The notes under the pieces are model-generated. The model was not told the origin of the DNA, ran no database searches, and saw nothing but the letters and a program-made list of their open reading frames with translations. Shown one piece after another: positions 7,529 to 16,013 of a stretch of 64,000 bases of DNA; positions within the stretch are counted from its first letter, which is position 1; each line of letters opens with the position of its first letter. The stretch is taken from NCBI GenBank assembly GCA_027045875.1, contig JALUAG010000072.1, forward strand, positions 1 through 64,000. Direction: 5' to 3'. Made by a program: the position numbers and the translations under genes. Source of the DNA: Alphaproteobacteria bacterium. GTDB lineage: Bacteria; Pseudomonadota; Alphaproteobacteria; Geminicoccales; Geminicoccaceae.

Positions 7529-8017
7529 ATGATGCTAATAAACATGCTCCGCCCCCTGCCGAAGACGACCGAACGTCGCAGCCGTGGTTTTCCCGCTACG
7601 CTGCGGACGCCGACCCCTTCGAATGCGGCTTTCGGCCGGGCGGTCAGTCGGTGTTCCTCCACCCCCGAAGGCGGTGATCGGGCCGGGCATTGCTGTCCGC
7701 CGGGTGGCACCACCCGCGACATCGAGGTCTACTGGTCGGTGTCGGATGCGGACAAATACGACAAGTGGAAGATCTACCGGAAGAAGAAGGAAGCTTCCAC
7801 CCGGGGCAAGGACCACTGCGATTACAATTCGAAGACCCGCAAGATCGAGAACAACTTCTATGTCATTCCCGATCTCGAGATCGGCGAGGACTACCGGCTC
7901 GAGCTCGAGGGCAGGAAGGCCAAGAACGGCAAGTGGAAATGCCTCCTGAAGGCGGTGCTGCGCGGCGTCGACTATTCGCCCTGGCTGAGCAACGGCGGCA
8001 TCTGCGTCAACTTCTGA
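7529..8017 (+). CDS. Orphan hypothetical protein, possibly a gene fragment
   Basis: The open frame codes 162 aa, but only the C-terminal two thirds looks like real protein: a Lys/Asp/Tyr-rich beta-type segment (DIEVYWSVSDADKYDKWKIY ... YVIPDLEIGEDYRLELEG) ending in GGICVNF. That part recalls a fibronectin-III-like strand pattern, but I do not recognise a family. Codon use is poorer in GC than in neighbouring genes. The first 55 residues are Arg/Pro/Ser-rich and unlike a natural N-terminus, and no clear ribosome site precedes 7529, so the gene may be truncated and the true start lost. Confidence 0.4.
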   Translation: MMLINMLRPLPKTTERRSRGFPATLRTPTPSNAAFGRAVSRCSSTPEGGDRAGHCCPPGGTTRDIEVYWSVSDADKYDKWKIYRKKKEASTRGKDHCDYNSKTRKIENNFYVIPDLEIGEDYRLELEGRKAKNGKWKCLLKAVLRGVDYSPWLSNGGICVNF

Positions 8018-8065
8018 GCCGCCCCGACCGGTGGGCCCGGGAAGGGCGCACCGGCCGGGGCTGGA

Positions 8066-9484
8066 TCAGTGGGCGACCATGACGTGGCGGACCACGGTGT
8101 AGTCCTCGAGCGCATAGAGGCTCATGTCCTTGCCGTAGCCCGAGCGCTTGAGGCCGCCGTGGGGCATCTCGTTGACCAGCATGAAATGGGTGTTGATCCA
8201 GGTGCATCCGTACTGGAGCGCCGCCGCGGTGCGCATGGCCTTCGCAATGTCCTTCGTCCACACGCTGGAAGCGAGGCCGTATTCGGAATCGTTGGCCCAG
8301 GCGATGGCCTCCTCCACATCGGAGAAGCGGGTCACCGAGACAACGGGGCCGAACACCTCCTTCTGGACGATCTCGTCCTCCTGCCGGGCGCCGGCGATCA
8401 CCGTGGGCTCGTAGAAGAAGCCGTTGCCGGGGACGATCCGGCCGCCGGTGACCACCTCCATGTGGGGCTGGGAGGCGGCGCGCTCGACGAAGGAGGCGAC
8501 CCGCTGACGCTGGCGCTCGGAAATCAATGATCCGATCTCGGCGTCCGCCTCGGGACCGAAGCGGATCCCTTTCACCGCCGCCGCGAGGTCGGCCACCAGA
8601 TTGTCGTGGATGCGCGCAGCCGCATAGATGCGGCAGGCGGCGGTGCAGTCCTGGCCGGCGTTGTAGTAGCCGAAGATGCGGATGCCCTCGACCACCGCCT
8701 CGAGATCGGCATCGTCGTAGACGATCACCGGCGCCTTGCCGCCGAGCTCGAGATGGGTGCGCTTGAGGTTGCGGGCGGCCGCCTCCAGCACCTTCTGGCC
8801 GGTGGCGACATCGCCGGTCAGGGAGATCATCCGCACCCGGTCGTGGGCGGCGAGCGGGGCCCCCACCGTCTCACCGCGGCCGGTAATGATGTTGACGACG
8901 CCTTTCGGGTAGATCTCGGCCAGGATCTCGGCCAGCGTCAGCGTGGTGAGCGGGGTCTGCTCCGAGGGCTTGAGGACCACCGTGTTGCCGGCGGCGAGCG
9001 CCGGGCAGAGCTTCCAGGCGGCCATCATCAGCGGGTAGTTCCAGGGGGCGATGGAGGCCACCACGCCGATCGGGTCGCGGCGGATCATGCTGGTGAAGCC
9101 TTCCATGTACTCACCCGCCGCCGAGCCCGGCAGGCAGCGGGCAGCACCCGCGAAGAAGCGGAAGCAATCGACGATCGCCGGCAGCTCGTCTTCCTGCACC
9201 CGCTGCAGGGGCTTGCCGCAATTCGCGGATTCGAGCTTCGCGAATTCCTCGGCCCGGGCTTCCAGCGCATCGGCGACCCTGGCGAGCATCGCCGAGCGCT
9301 CGGCGGGCGTCGTCCGGGCCCAAGCCGGAAAGGCCCTCTCGGCGGCGGCCACGGCGGCGTCGATCTGGTCCGGCGAGGCCTCGGGCACCTCGGTGATGGT
9401 CTCGCCGGTGGCCGGATTGAGAATGGTCTCCGCCGGTCCTTCGCCGGCGACGAAGGCGCCGTCGATCAGCAGCTTGGTCTGCAT
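8066..9484 (-). CDS. patD: Gamma-aminobutyraldehyde dehydrogenase (PatD-like)
   Basis: A 472-aa NAD(P)-dependent aldehyde dehydrogenase. The catalytic Cys lies in GQDCTAACR and the general-base Glu in [11 protein letters not shown]-binding [21 protein letters not shown] and KPSEQTP are present. The sequence pattern and its place as last gene of a putrescine-type ABC operon match E. coli PatD (YdcW), which oxidises 4-aminobutyraldehyde to 4-aminobutyrate. Other aminoaldehydes or betaine aldehyde are possible substrates. The gap to the upstream permease is about 30 bases. Confidence 0.85.
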   Translation of the reverse strand: MQTKLLIDGAFVAGEGPAETILNPATGETITEVPEASPDQIDAAVAAAERAFPAWARTTPAERSAMLARVADALEARAEEFAKLESANCGKPLQRVQEDELPAIVDCFRFFAGAARCLPGSAAGEYMEGFTSMIRRDPIGVVASIAPWNYPLMMAAWKLCPALAAGNTVVLKPSEQTPLTTLTLAEILAEIYPKGVVNIITGRGETVGAPLAAHDRVRMISLTGDVATGQKVLEAAARNLKRTHLELGGKAPVIVYDDADLEAVVEGIRIFGYYNAGQDCTAACRIYAAARIHDNLVADLAAAVKGIRFGPEADAEIGSLISERQRQRVASFVERAASQPHMEVVTGGRIVPGNGFFYEPTVIAGARQEDEIVQKEVFGPVVSVTRFSDVEEAIAWANDSEYGLASSVWTKDIAKAMRTAAALQYGCTWINTHFMLVNEMPHGGLKRSGYGKDMSLYALEDYTVVRHVMVAH

Positions 9485-9515
9485 GGTCGGTACTCCCTTG
9501 CGAAGGCTCGATCCC

Positions 9516-10322
9516 TCATTTGCCCGTCCCGTGCATGCTCTCGGTGCCGCGGGTCAGGCGATAGGCCAGAAGGATGGGCAGGAAGGTGACGGCGATGACG
9601 AACACCGCCACCACGTTGGTCACCGGCCGCTGGCGCGGCCGCACGAGTTCGGACAGCATCCAGATGGGCAGCGTCGTCTGCTGGCCGGCGGTGAAGGTGG
9701 TGACGATGACCTCGTCGAAACTGAGAGCGAAGGCCAGCATGCCGCCGGCGAGCAGGGCGGTCGCGAGATTGGGCAGCAGCACCCAGCGGAAGGTCTGGAA
9801 GCCGTCGGCGCCGAGGTCCATCGCCGCCTCGAGGAGCGAAGGCGAGGTGCGGCGCAGCCGGGCGATGGCGTTGTTGTAGACGACGACGATGCAGAAGGTG
9901 GCGTGGCCGGTGACGATGGTCCAGAAGCTGAAGGGAATGTCGAGAAGGCCGAAGGTGGAGCGGAGCGCGATGCCGGTGATGATGCCCGGAAGGGCGATGG
10001 GCAGCACGATCAGCAGGGTGATGGCGTCGCGGCCGAAGAAGCGGGCCCGCCACAGCGCCGCCGCGGCCAGCGTGCCGAGGAGGATGGCGAGCGCGGTGGC
10101 CACGAGCGCCACCTCCACGCTGAGCCAGAGCGCGTCCCAGATGTCCTGCCGGTTCCAGGCGACGGCGAACCATTTGAGGGTCAGCCCGGGCGGCGGGAAC
10201 TGGTAGCTCTTGTCCTCGGTGGTGAAGGCGTAGAGCAGGATGAAGGCGATCGGCAGGTGGAGATAGAGGAGCCCGCCGGCGGCCGCGATACGGAGGCCGA
10301 GGCCCGCCCGCTCAGAGCGCAT
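9516..10322 (-). CDS. Polyamine-type ABC transporter permease (PotC/YdcV-like)
   Basis: A 268-aa inner-membrane permease with about six transmembrane helices. The EAA loop that docks with the ATPase is visible ([29 protein letters not shown]). The order ATPase, PotB-type permease, PotC-type permease, aldehyde dehydrogenase matches the ydcSTUV-patD operon. Its start overlaps the end of the previous permease gene by 11 bases. Confidence 0.9.
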   Translation of the reverse strand: MRSERAGLGLRIAAAGGLLYLHLPIAFILLYAFTTEDKSYQFPPPGLTLKWFAVAWNRQDIWDALWLSVEVALVATALAILLGTLAAAALWRARFFGRDAITLLIVLPIALPGIITGIALRSTFGLLDIPFSFWTIVTGHATFCIVVVYNNAIARLRRTSPSLLEAAMDLGADGFQTFRWVLLPNLATALLAGGMLAFALSFDEVIVTTFTAGQQTTLPIWMLSELVRPRQRPVTNVVAVFVIAVTFLPILLAYRLTRGTESMHGTGK

Positions 10323-11268
10323 CGAACGCCCCCAGCCGTCGGGCGACGGCGAGATAGACGGCCATGATGACGATCGGCACGACGGAGAAGGCGGCGGCCA
10401 GCGGCACGTTGCCGGCGGTGCCCTGGTGGATGTAGACGGCCTGGCCCAGGAACAGCTTCGAGGTGCCGATGATGTAGGGGATGATGTAGTCGCCGAGGGT
10501 CAGGGAGAAGGTGAAGATGGAGCCGGCGACGATCCCCGGAAAAGCGAGCGGCAGCACCACGTAGCGGAAAGTCTGGCGCGGCCGTGCCCCGCAGTCGGCG
10601 GCGGCCTCGAGGAGCGAGGGCGGCACCCGCTCCAGCGCCGCCTGGGTGGGCAGGATCATGTAGGGCAGCCAGATGTAGGTGAAGACCAGGAACATGCCGA
10701 TGTAGGAGATCGACAGGGACGGCCCGCCCACCACCGGCAGGGAGAGAAGGGCATCCAGCAGCCAGGAGGTGCCGGTACGCTCCGCCGCCCAGCTGATCAC
10801 CCCTTCCTTGGCGAGGATCAGCTTCCAAGCGTAGACCCGCACGAGATAGCTGGACCAGAGGGGCAGCATCACCCCGAGGTAGAAGAGCGCCTTGCCGCGG
10901 GGGGTGGAGAAGCGCGCCGCATAGTAGGCGATGGGAAAGCCGATCAGCCCGCAGGCCAGCGTGACGGCCGCCGCCATGCCGGCGGTGCGCCGGATGATGT
11001 CGAGGTTGGCCGGCTGGCTGAGCAGCTCGTACCAGGTGGCGAGGGTGAATTCGTAGACGATCTGGCCGGTGAAACTGTCGAGGCGGAAGAAGCTGTGGGC
11101 GAGGAGCGCCAGCAGCGATCCCAGATAGACGATCCCCAGCCACAGAAGGGGCGGCAGCAGCAGAAGCAGGGTAAAGAGGCGGGAATGGCGCCAGAGGAAG
11201 GTGGACAGGCGGCGCAGCCGGCCCGCCCCCGGAGTCGCCAGCGGGAAAGCGGATGTGGCCGTGCTCAC
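10312..11268 (-). CDS. Polyamine-type ABC transporter permease (PotB/YdcU-like)
   Basis: A 318-aa permease. A GTG start at 11268 overlaps the TGA of the ATPase gene (GTGA), and the protein then begins [13 protein letters not shown] before its first membrane helix. Six helices and the EAA motif ([29 protein letters not shown]) identify the binding-protein-dependent permease family. The longer open frame reaching 12150 is a shadow of the ATPase gene and is not used. It forms the membrane channel with the PotC-like subunit. Confidence 0.9.
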   Translation of the reverse strand: MSTATSAFPLATPGAGRLRRLSTFLWRHSRLFTLLLLLPPLLWLGIVYLGSLLALLAHSFFRLDSFTGQIVYEFTLATWYELLSQPANLDIIRRTAGMAAAVTLACGLIGFPIAYYAARFSTPRGKALFYLGVMLPLWSSYLVRVYAWKLILAKEGVISWAAERTGTSWLLDALLSLPVVGGPSLSISYIGMFLVFTYIWLPYMILPTQAALERVPPSLLEAAADCGARPRQTFRYVVLPLAFPGIVAGSIFTFSLTLGDYIIPYIIGTSKLFLGQAVYIHQGTAGNVPLAAAFSVVPIVIMAVYLAVARRLGAFDAL

Positions 11269-12353
11269 CGGCCGGTCTCCCGCAGCGGCCGCATGGCGTC
11301 GCGCCGCCAGCCGAGACGGATCTCCCGGCCCGGCGCGAGGGCACCGTCGGTGCCCTCGGTGTTGGGCCGCTCCACCACCAGCTCGAGACCGTCGGACAGG
11401 ACCAGGCGCAGCCGCGTGCTGGCGCCGTGGTACTGGATGTCGGTGATCCGTCCCCTGGTCTCGATATCGACGGCGCCGGCCGGCGGATCGAGCAGGATGC
11501 GTTCCGGGCGCAGCGAGAAGGGCCGGCGCTCGCCCGTGAATCGGACGGCGGCCTCGGCGTCGACGATGTTGGAGATGCCGACGAAACCCGCCACGAAGGC
11601 GGTGCGGGGGTGCTCGTAGATCTCGGGCGGGGTGCCGATCTGCTCGATGCGGCCGCGATTGAAGACCGCCACCCGATCGCTCATGCCGAGCGCTTCCTCC
11701 TGATCGTGGGTGACGTAGACGAAGGTGATGCCGAGCTCGCGCTGCAGGCCCTTGAGCTCGCTCTGCATCTCCTGGCGGAGCTTGAGGTCGAGGGCCCCCA
11801 GCGGTTCGTCGAGGAGCAGCACCTCGGGCTCGTTGACGAGTGCCCGGGCGAGCGCCACCCGCTGTCGCTGACCGCCCGAGAGCTGGGCCGGGCGGCGGTC
11901 CTCGAGGCCGGCGAGCTTGACGAGGGCGAGCGCCGCCTCCGCCTTGCGGATGCGTTCCGCGCGCGGCACCCTCTTCACCCGGAGACCGAAGCCGACATTG
12001 TCGAGCACGTTCATGTGGGGGAACAGGGCGTAGTCCTGGAACACCGTGTTCACCCGCCGCTCGTAGGGCGGCACCCCCCGCATCGGCCGGCCGAGGAGGT
12101 GGATCTCGCCGGCATCGGGCTCCTCGAAACCGGCGATCAGGCGCAGACATGTCGTCTTGCCGGAACCCGAAGGACCCAGCATCGAGAAGAACTCGCCCGG
12201 CGCGATCTCCAGATCGACCCCGTCGACCGCGCGCACCTCGCCGAAATGGCGATGCACGCCGAGAAAGCGGACCGCCGGCTCCGCCATCGCGGCCCTACGT
12301 CCCCGGATCGACGGGGACGGGGCCGCGACGCCGACGGTCACGGCCCCCTCCAT
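11265..12353 (-). CDS. Polyamine-type ABC transporter ATPase (PotA/YdcT-like)
   Basis: A 362-aa ATPase with Walker A GPSGSGKTT, signature LSGGQRQRVALARAL, Walker B LLLDEPLGALD and the switch histidine in VYVTHDQEEAL. A C-terminal TOBE-type domain follows (FSLRPERILLDPPAG). It powers import by the two permeases. An alternative start at 12287 (MAEPAVRF) would remove a low-complexity N-terminus of 22 residues; the upstream ATG has a GAGGG-type ribosome site. Confidence 0.92.
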   Translation of the reverse strand: MEGAVTVGVAAPSPSIRGRRAAMAEPAVRFLGVHRHFGEVRAVDGVDLEIAPGEFFSMLGPSGSGKTTCLRLIAGFEEPDAGEIHLLGRPMRGVPPYERRVNTVFQDYALFPHMNVLDNVGFGLRVKRVPRAERIRKAEAALALVKLAGLEDRRPAQLSGGQRQRVALARALVNEPEVLLLDEPLGALDLKLRQEMQSELKGLQRELGITFVYVTHDQEEALGMSDRVAVFNRGRIEQIGTPPEIYEHPRTAFVAGFVGISNIVDAEAAVRFTGERRPFSLRPERILLDPPAGAVDIETRGRITDIQYHGASTRLRLVLSDGLELVVERPNTEGTDGALAPGREIRLGWRRDAMRPLRETGR

Positions 12354-12362
12354 CGGCGGCCC

Positions 12363-13523
12363 TCACCGTCCGCCGAGGATGGCGATGTAATCGGTCACCC
12401 ATCGATAGTAGGGGACGCATGTGCCCTGGGTTTCGCACTGCGCGCGCGGCGTCTTCCAGAAATGGATGCGGTCGAAGTTGTCGATGCCGTTCTTCTTGCA
12501 GCCGTCCGGCCCCAGCAGCTCGTTGCCCTCGCAGGCCGCCGGCACCACCGGCACGGAACCGAACCAGGCCGCGAGGTCACCCTGCAGCTTCTTGTTGAGG
12601 GAATGCTCGAGCCACATGTAGGCGCAGTTCGGATGCGGCGCATCGACGTGCATCATGGTGGTGTCCGCCCAGCCGGTGGCACCCTCCTCGGGGATCGTGC
12701 TGCCGATGGGGAAGCCCTTGCTTTCGAGGAGGTTGACCTGGAACGGCCAGGAGCTCGAGGCGACCACGCCCTCGTTCACGAAATCGTCGATCTGGACGAA
12801 GGGGTCGTGCCAGTAGCGGTGGACGATCTTGCGCTGCTGGCGCAGGAGGTCGAGGGCCGCCTTGTACTGTTCCTCGTTGAGCTCGTAGGGGTCCTCGATC
12901 CCCAGCTCCGGCCGGTGGGCCATGAGATAGAGGGCCGCGTCGGCGATGTAGATGGGACCGTCGAAGGCCTGTACCCGGCCCTTGTTGGACTTGCCGTCGG
13001 GCAGGGTCTGCTCGACGAATACGACGCTCCAGCTCCGGGGCGGCTCCGGGAACACCTCCGAGTTGTACATCAGCACGTTGGATCCCCACTGATAGGGCAC
13101 GCCGTAATGCTTGCCCTCGACGGTGTGCCAGGGGGCGTTCTGGAGGCGCGGGTCGATGGTGTTCCAGCTCGGGATGAGGTCGATGTTGATCTCCTGGACC
13201 CGCTTTCCGTAGATGAGGCGCAGCGAGGCGTCGCCCGAGGCGGTCACCAGGTCGAAGCCGCCCTCGTTCATGAGCGCCACCATTTCGTCCGAGGTGCCGG
13301 CGGTCTTGACCCGCACCTTGCAGCCGGTCTCGGCCTCGAAATCGGTCACCCAGTCGTAGGCGGGATCGGTCTCGCCGCGCTCGATGTAGCCCGGCCAGGC
13401 GACGATATCGACGGCACCCTCGCCGGGACCGATCTCCTGGAGCGGGGCGGCGTTGGCCACATTGGCGAGGAGCAGGGCAACCCCGCTCAGACTCGCCGAC
13501 AGGCGCTTGGCGGTGTGGGCCAT
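12363..13523 (-). CDS. Polyamine-type periplasmic binding protein (PotD/YdcS-like)
   Basis: A 386-aa exported solute-binding protein. The ATG at 13523 follows a strong ribosome site (GGAGGGAGGAACC) and gives a signal peptide ending near ANA-APLQ. The mature part shows the PotD-family pattern (VDIVAWPGYIERG ... YGVPYQWGSNVLMYNSEVF ... PEEGATGWADTTMMH), consistent with binding putrescine or a related diamine. It is first in the five-gene operon. The operon order, identical to ydcSTUV-patD, is the main support for the substrate. Confidence 0.88.
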   Translation of the reverse strand: MAHTAKRLSASLSGVALLLANVANAAPLQEIGPGEGAVDIVAWPGYIERGETDPAYDWVTDFEAETGCKVRVKTAGTSDEMVALMNEGGFDLVTASGDASLRLIYGKRVQEINIDLIPSWNTIDPRLQNAPWHTVEGKHYGVPYQWGSNVLMYNSEVFPEPPRSWSVVFVEQTLPDGKSNKGRVQAFDGPIYIADAALYLMAHRPELGIEDPYELNEEQYKAALDLLRQQRKIVHRYWHDPFVQIDDFVNEGVVASSSWPFQVNLLESKGFPIGSTIPEEGATGWADTTMMHVDAPHPNCAYMWLEHSLNKKLQGDLAAWFGSVPVVPAACEGNELLGPDGCKKNGIDNFDRIHFWKTPRAQCETQGTCVPYYRWVTDYIAILGGR

Positions 13524-13599
13524 GATGGTTCCTCCCTCCTTTTCGGTGCGATGCGCGGCGCACGCATCCTCCCGCGTCATGCTGCGCCCCGGGGCCGTC

Positions 13600-13647
13600 T
13601 TTGTAAAATGCGAAGTTTCGAACCGAATTATCGGATTTTTCGATATC
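13600..13647 (-). promoter_or_regulatory. Operator/promoter region of the putrescine-type operon with a LysR box
   Basis: This short AT-rich patch between the LysR stop codon and the binding-protein start contains ATC-N9-GAT (13630-13644), the classical LysR-type half-site arrangement, and CGAA-GT-TTCG (13611-13620), a second inverted repeat. A weak sigma-70-like pair, TTCGGT and TACAAA with 16 bases between, reads toward the operon. The adjacent LysR protein is the natural candidate to bind here; that is inference. Confidence 0.5.
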
Positions 13648-14556
13648 TCAGCGTCCCCGCGCCGTCCGATGCCCCCGGCAGAGGGCCAGGAAGGCGTGCA
13701 CCCGCGGGCTCACCAGCGAGCCCTTGCGCCAGACGAGCCCGACATCGACGGTGGGCAGCGGATCGGCGAGCTGGCGCGCCTCGAGCCGGTCGCCCTCGAG
13801 CGACCAGCGGCGGAAGGCCATGAGCGGCAGCACCGCGAGCCCCGCTCCCGTGGCCACCAGCGAGCGCACCGCCTCGACCGACCCCGTACGCAATACGATG
13901 TTGGCGGTGAGCCCGGCCCGACGCCAGCAGTTCTCGATGGTGCGCGCGAGCTCGTCGGCGGTGAGCGCGATCAGCGGTTCGGCGGCGATGTCGGCGAGAC
14001 CGATGGCCTCGTGGCCCAGCAGGCGGTGGCTCGCCGGCAGCCAGAGGACGAGGGGCGAGCGTTCGAGGATCTCCCATTCCAGCGCCTGGCGGTTCTCGAG
14101 ATGGGAGACCAGCAGCAGCGCCGCGTCCAGCTCGCCGCCGATCAGCAGGTGTTCGATGTAGGCACGGCTGTCCTCGTGCACCCGCACCTGGACCTGCGGG
14201 AAGACGCGGCGGTGGCGGGCGAGCAGGTCGGCCAGGAAGTAGCCCGACACCATGCTGGAGACGCCGAGATCGAGGCTGCCCGCCTCGGCTTCCGGGGCCT
14301 CGCGCAGGGCCCGCCCGGCCTCGGAGACCGCGGCGAGAATCCGTTCGGCGTGGCGCAGGAAGGTCCAGCCCGCCTCGGTGGGGACCATGCCGCGGGCGTG
14401 GCGTTCGAAGAGGGCCGTGCCCGCCTCGGCCTCGAGCGCCTTGACGGCGCCGGTGACCGTCGACTGGGCGACGCCCAGCATCTGCGCCGCCGCCGAGACG
14501 GATTCGCTCTCGGCGACGGCGACGAAGTAGCGGAGGTTGCGCAGCGTGATCGGCAG
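13648..14556 (-). CDS. LysR-type transcriptional regulator with apparent CTG start
   Basis: About 302 aa. The winged helix-turn-helix reads LRYFVAVAESESVSAAAQML then GVAQSTVTGAVKALEAEAGT, and the co-inducer domain follows. The first ATG in frame (14481) would cut away the first half of the DNA-binding helix. Upstream of it, back to the in-frame TGA that ends the previous gene at 14575, there is no ATG, GTG or TTG. GGGGAG at 14563-14568 stands six bases before CTG at 14554-14556, making CTG the best start; ATC at 14548-14550 is another option. It precedes the putrescine-type operon on the same strand and likely controls it. Confidence 0.8.
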   Translation of the reverse strand: MPITLRNLRYFVAVAESESVSAAAQMLGVAQSTVTGAVKALEAEAGTALFERHARGMVPTEAGWTFLRHAERILAAVSEAGRALREAPEAEAGSLDLGVSSMVSGYFLADLLARHRRVFPQVQVRVHEDSRAYIEHLLIGGELDAALLLVSHLENRQALEWEILERSPLVLWLPASHRLLGHEAIGLADIAAEPLIALTADELARTIENCWRRAGLTANIVLRTGSVEAVRSLVATGAGLAVLPLMAFRRWSLEGDRLEARQLADPLPTVDVGLVWRKGSLVSPRVHAFLALCRGHRTARGR

Positions 14557-14574
14557 GGCCAGCTCCCCGGGCGG

Positions 14575-16008
14575 TCAGCCGCGACTCTTGCGGACGATGG
14601 TGGCGACGTCCACGCCCAGCACGGCTGCCGCCTTGCGCTTGCTGCCGTAGCGCCGGATCGCGTCGGCGATCAGGCTCCGTTCGAAGCGCCGCACCTGCTC
14701 GCGCAGGCCCGGAGAGCCCGCATCGCCGTCCGACGCCTGCCCGTCGGCCTCGGGAGGGGCGATCGGGGCGGTTTCCTCCTCGGCCACCCGGTCGCCCTCC
14801 GTGAGCATCTCGGGCAGGTGCCAGGGCTCCGCGACATCGTCGCACATCACCGCGAGATGCTCGACGATGTTCTGGAGCTCCCGGATGTTGCCCGGAAAAC
14901 GGTATTCCAGCAGGCGGCGGAGGCAGGCGTCGCTGAGACGGAACGGCTGGCCGCGGCGGATCCCGGCCTCGCGCACGAAGAGATCGACCAGTTCGGGGAT
15001 CATCTCCCGGCAGGCGCGCAACGGCGGGATGCGCAGCGAGATGGTGCTCAGGCGGTAGAACAGGTCCCGCCGGAACCGTCCGCGCTCGACCATCGCGCCG
15101 AGGTCGCGGTTGGTGGCCGCGACGAGCTGGACCCGTACCCGCCGCATGCCCGTGGCGCCGAGCCGGGTGACCGTCCGGTCCTCGAGGAAGCGCAGCAGCT
15201 TGGCCTGGCAGGCGAGCGGGATCTCGCCGACTTCGTCGAGGAAAAGCGTACCACCGTCGGCGGCTTCGATGAGGCCGCGCTTGCCGCGCTGCAGGGCGCC
15301 GGTGAACGCGCCCCGCTCGTAGCCGAACATCTCGGATTCGAACAGGCTCTCGGGGATGCTGGCGCAGTTGACGTGGACGAAGGGGGCGCGGCGTCCCGCC
15401 GACCGCTCGTGCAGACAGCGGGCGATCAGGGTCTTGCCCACGCCCGATTCGCCCGTCAGCAGCACGCGGCTGCCGAGGCGGAGCGCCCGCAGGCCCATCT
15501 CCAGGATCCGTCGATTGTGGCTGCCGGCCACCATCCGGTGGAGGCACTCGCCGTCGGTGCCCCGGGCTTCGTCGAGGGAGGAGGCGCCCGCCGCCGTTCG
15601 GCGGATGGCCTCGAGATCGCGCTGGACGACGACGAACAGCACGAGATCGCCGTCGGCGTCGCGCACCGGCCGCATGAGCGTGAGCACCTCGCGACCGTCC
15701 ACGGTGCGGTCGACGCGCTGCAACCGGCTGCCCCGGCGCAGGGCCTCCAGCGCCGCCTCGCCCAAGAGCGGGCTCTCCTCCACCAGCTCGCCGAACGGCC
15801 GCCCGAGATGTGCCCGCCTGTGCACCTCGTGCAGCGCTTCGGCGGCGCTGTTCATGAACCGCAGGATCCCCTGCCCGTCGACGACGAGCAGGGGATCGGG
15901 GAGGAGATCGGCGATCATCGCGAAGCGGCCGTCGGCGAGCCATGCCGCGAGTTCCCGGGGCGAGGTCAGGAGTGCGCCGATGCCGCCCGTGGGTGGTGCG
16001 AAACGCAT
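14575..16008 (-). CDS. Sigma-54-dependent activator with N-terminal PAS domain
   Basis: A 477-aa enhancer-binding protein. Residues 30-140 form a PAS domain (PDPLLVVDGQGILRFMNSAAEAL). The AAA+ domain carries Walker A GESGVGKT, the sigma-54 contact loop GAFTGA, Walker B LFLDEVGEI and the arginine-finger region. A Fis-type helix-turn-helix ends the protein (RYGSKRKAAAVLGVDVATIVRKS). It starts 5 bases after the PAS-sensor stop codon, so the two are cotranscribed. A strong -24/-12 promoter 1.6 kb away, in front of the divergent amine operon, is its probable target. Confidence 0.92.
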   Translation of the reverse strand: MRFAPPTGGIGALLTSPRELAAWLADGRFAMIADLLPDPLLVVDGQGILRFMNSAAEALHEVHRRAHLGRPFGELVEESPLLGEAALEALRRGSRLQRVDRTVDGREVLTLMRPVRDADGDLVLFVVVQRDLEAIRRTAAGASSLDEARGTDGECLHRMVAGSHNRRILEMGLRALRLGSRVLLTGESGVGKTLIARCLHERSAGRRAPFVHVNCASIPESLFESEMFGYERGAFTGALQRGKRGLIEAADGGTLFLDEVGEIPLACQAKLLRFLEDRTVTRLGATGMRRVRVQLVAATNRDLGAMVERGRFRRDLFYRLSTISLRIPPLRACREMIPELVDLFVREAGIRRGQPFRLSDACLRRLLEYRFPGNIRELQNIVEHLAVMCDDVAEPWHLPEMLTEGDRVAEEETAPIAPPEADGQASDGDAGSPGLREQVRRFERSLIADAIRRYGSKRKAAAVLGVDVATIVRKSRG

Positions 16009-16013
16009 CGCGT

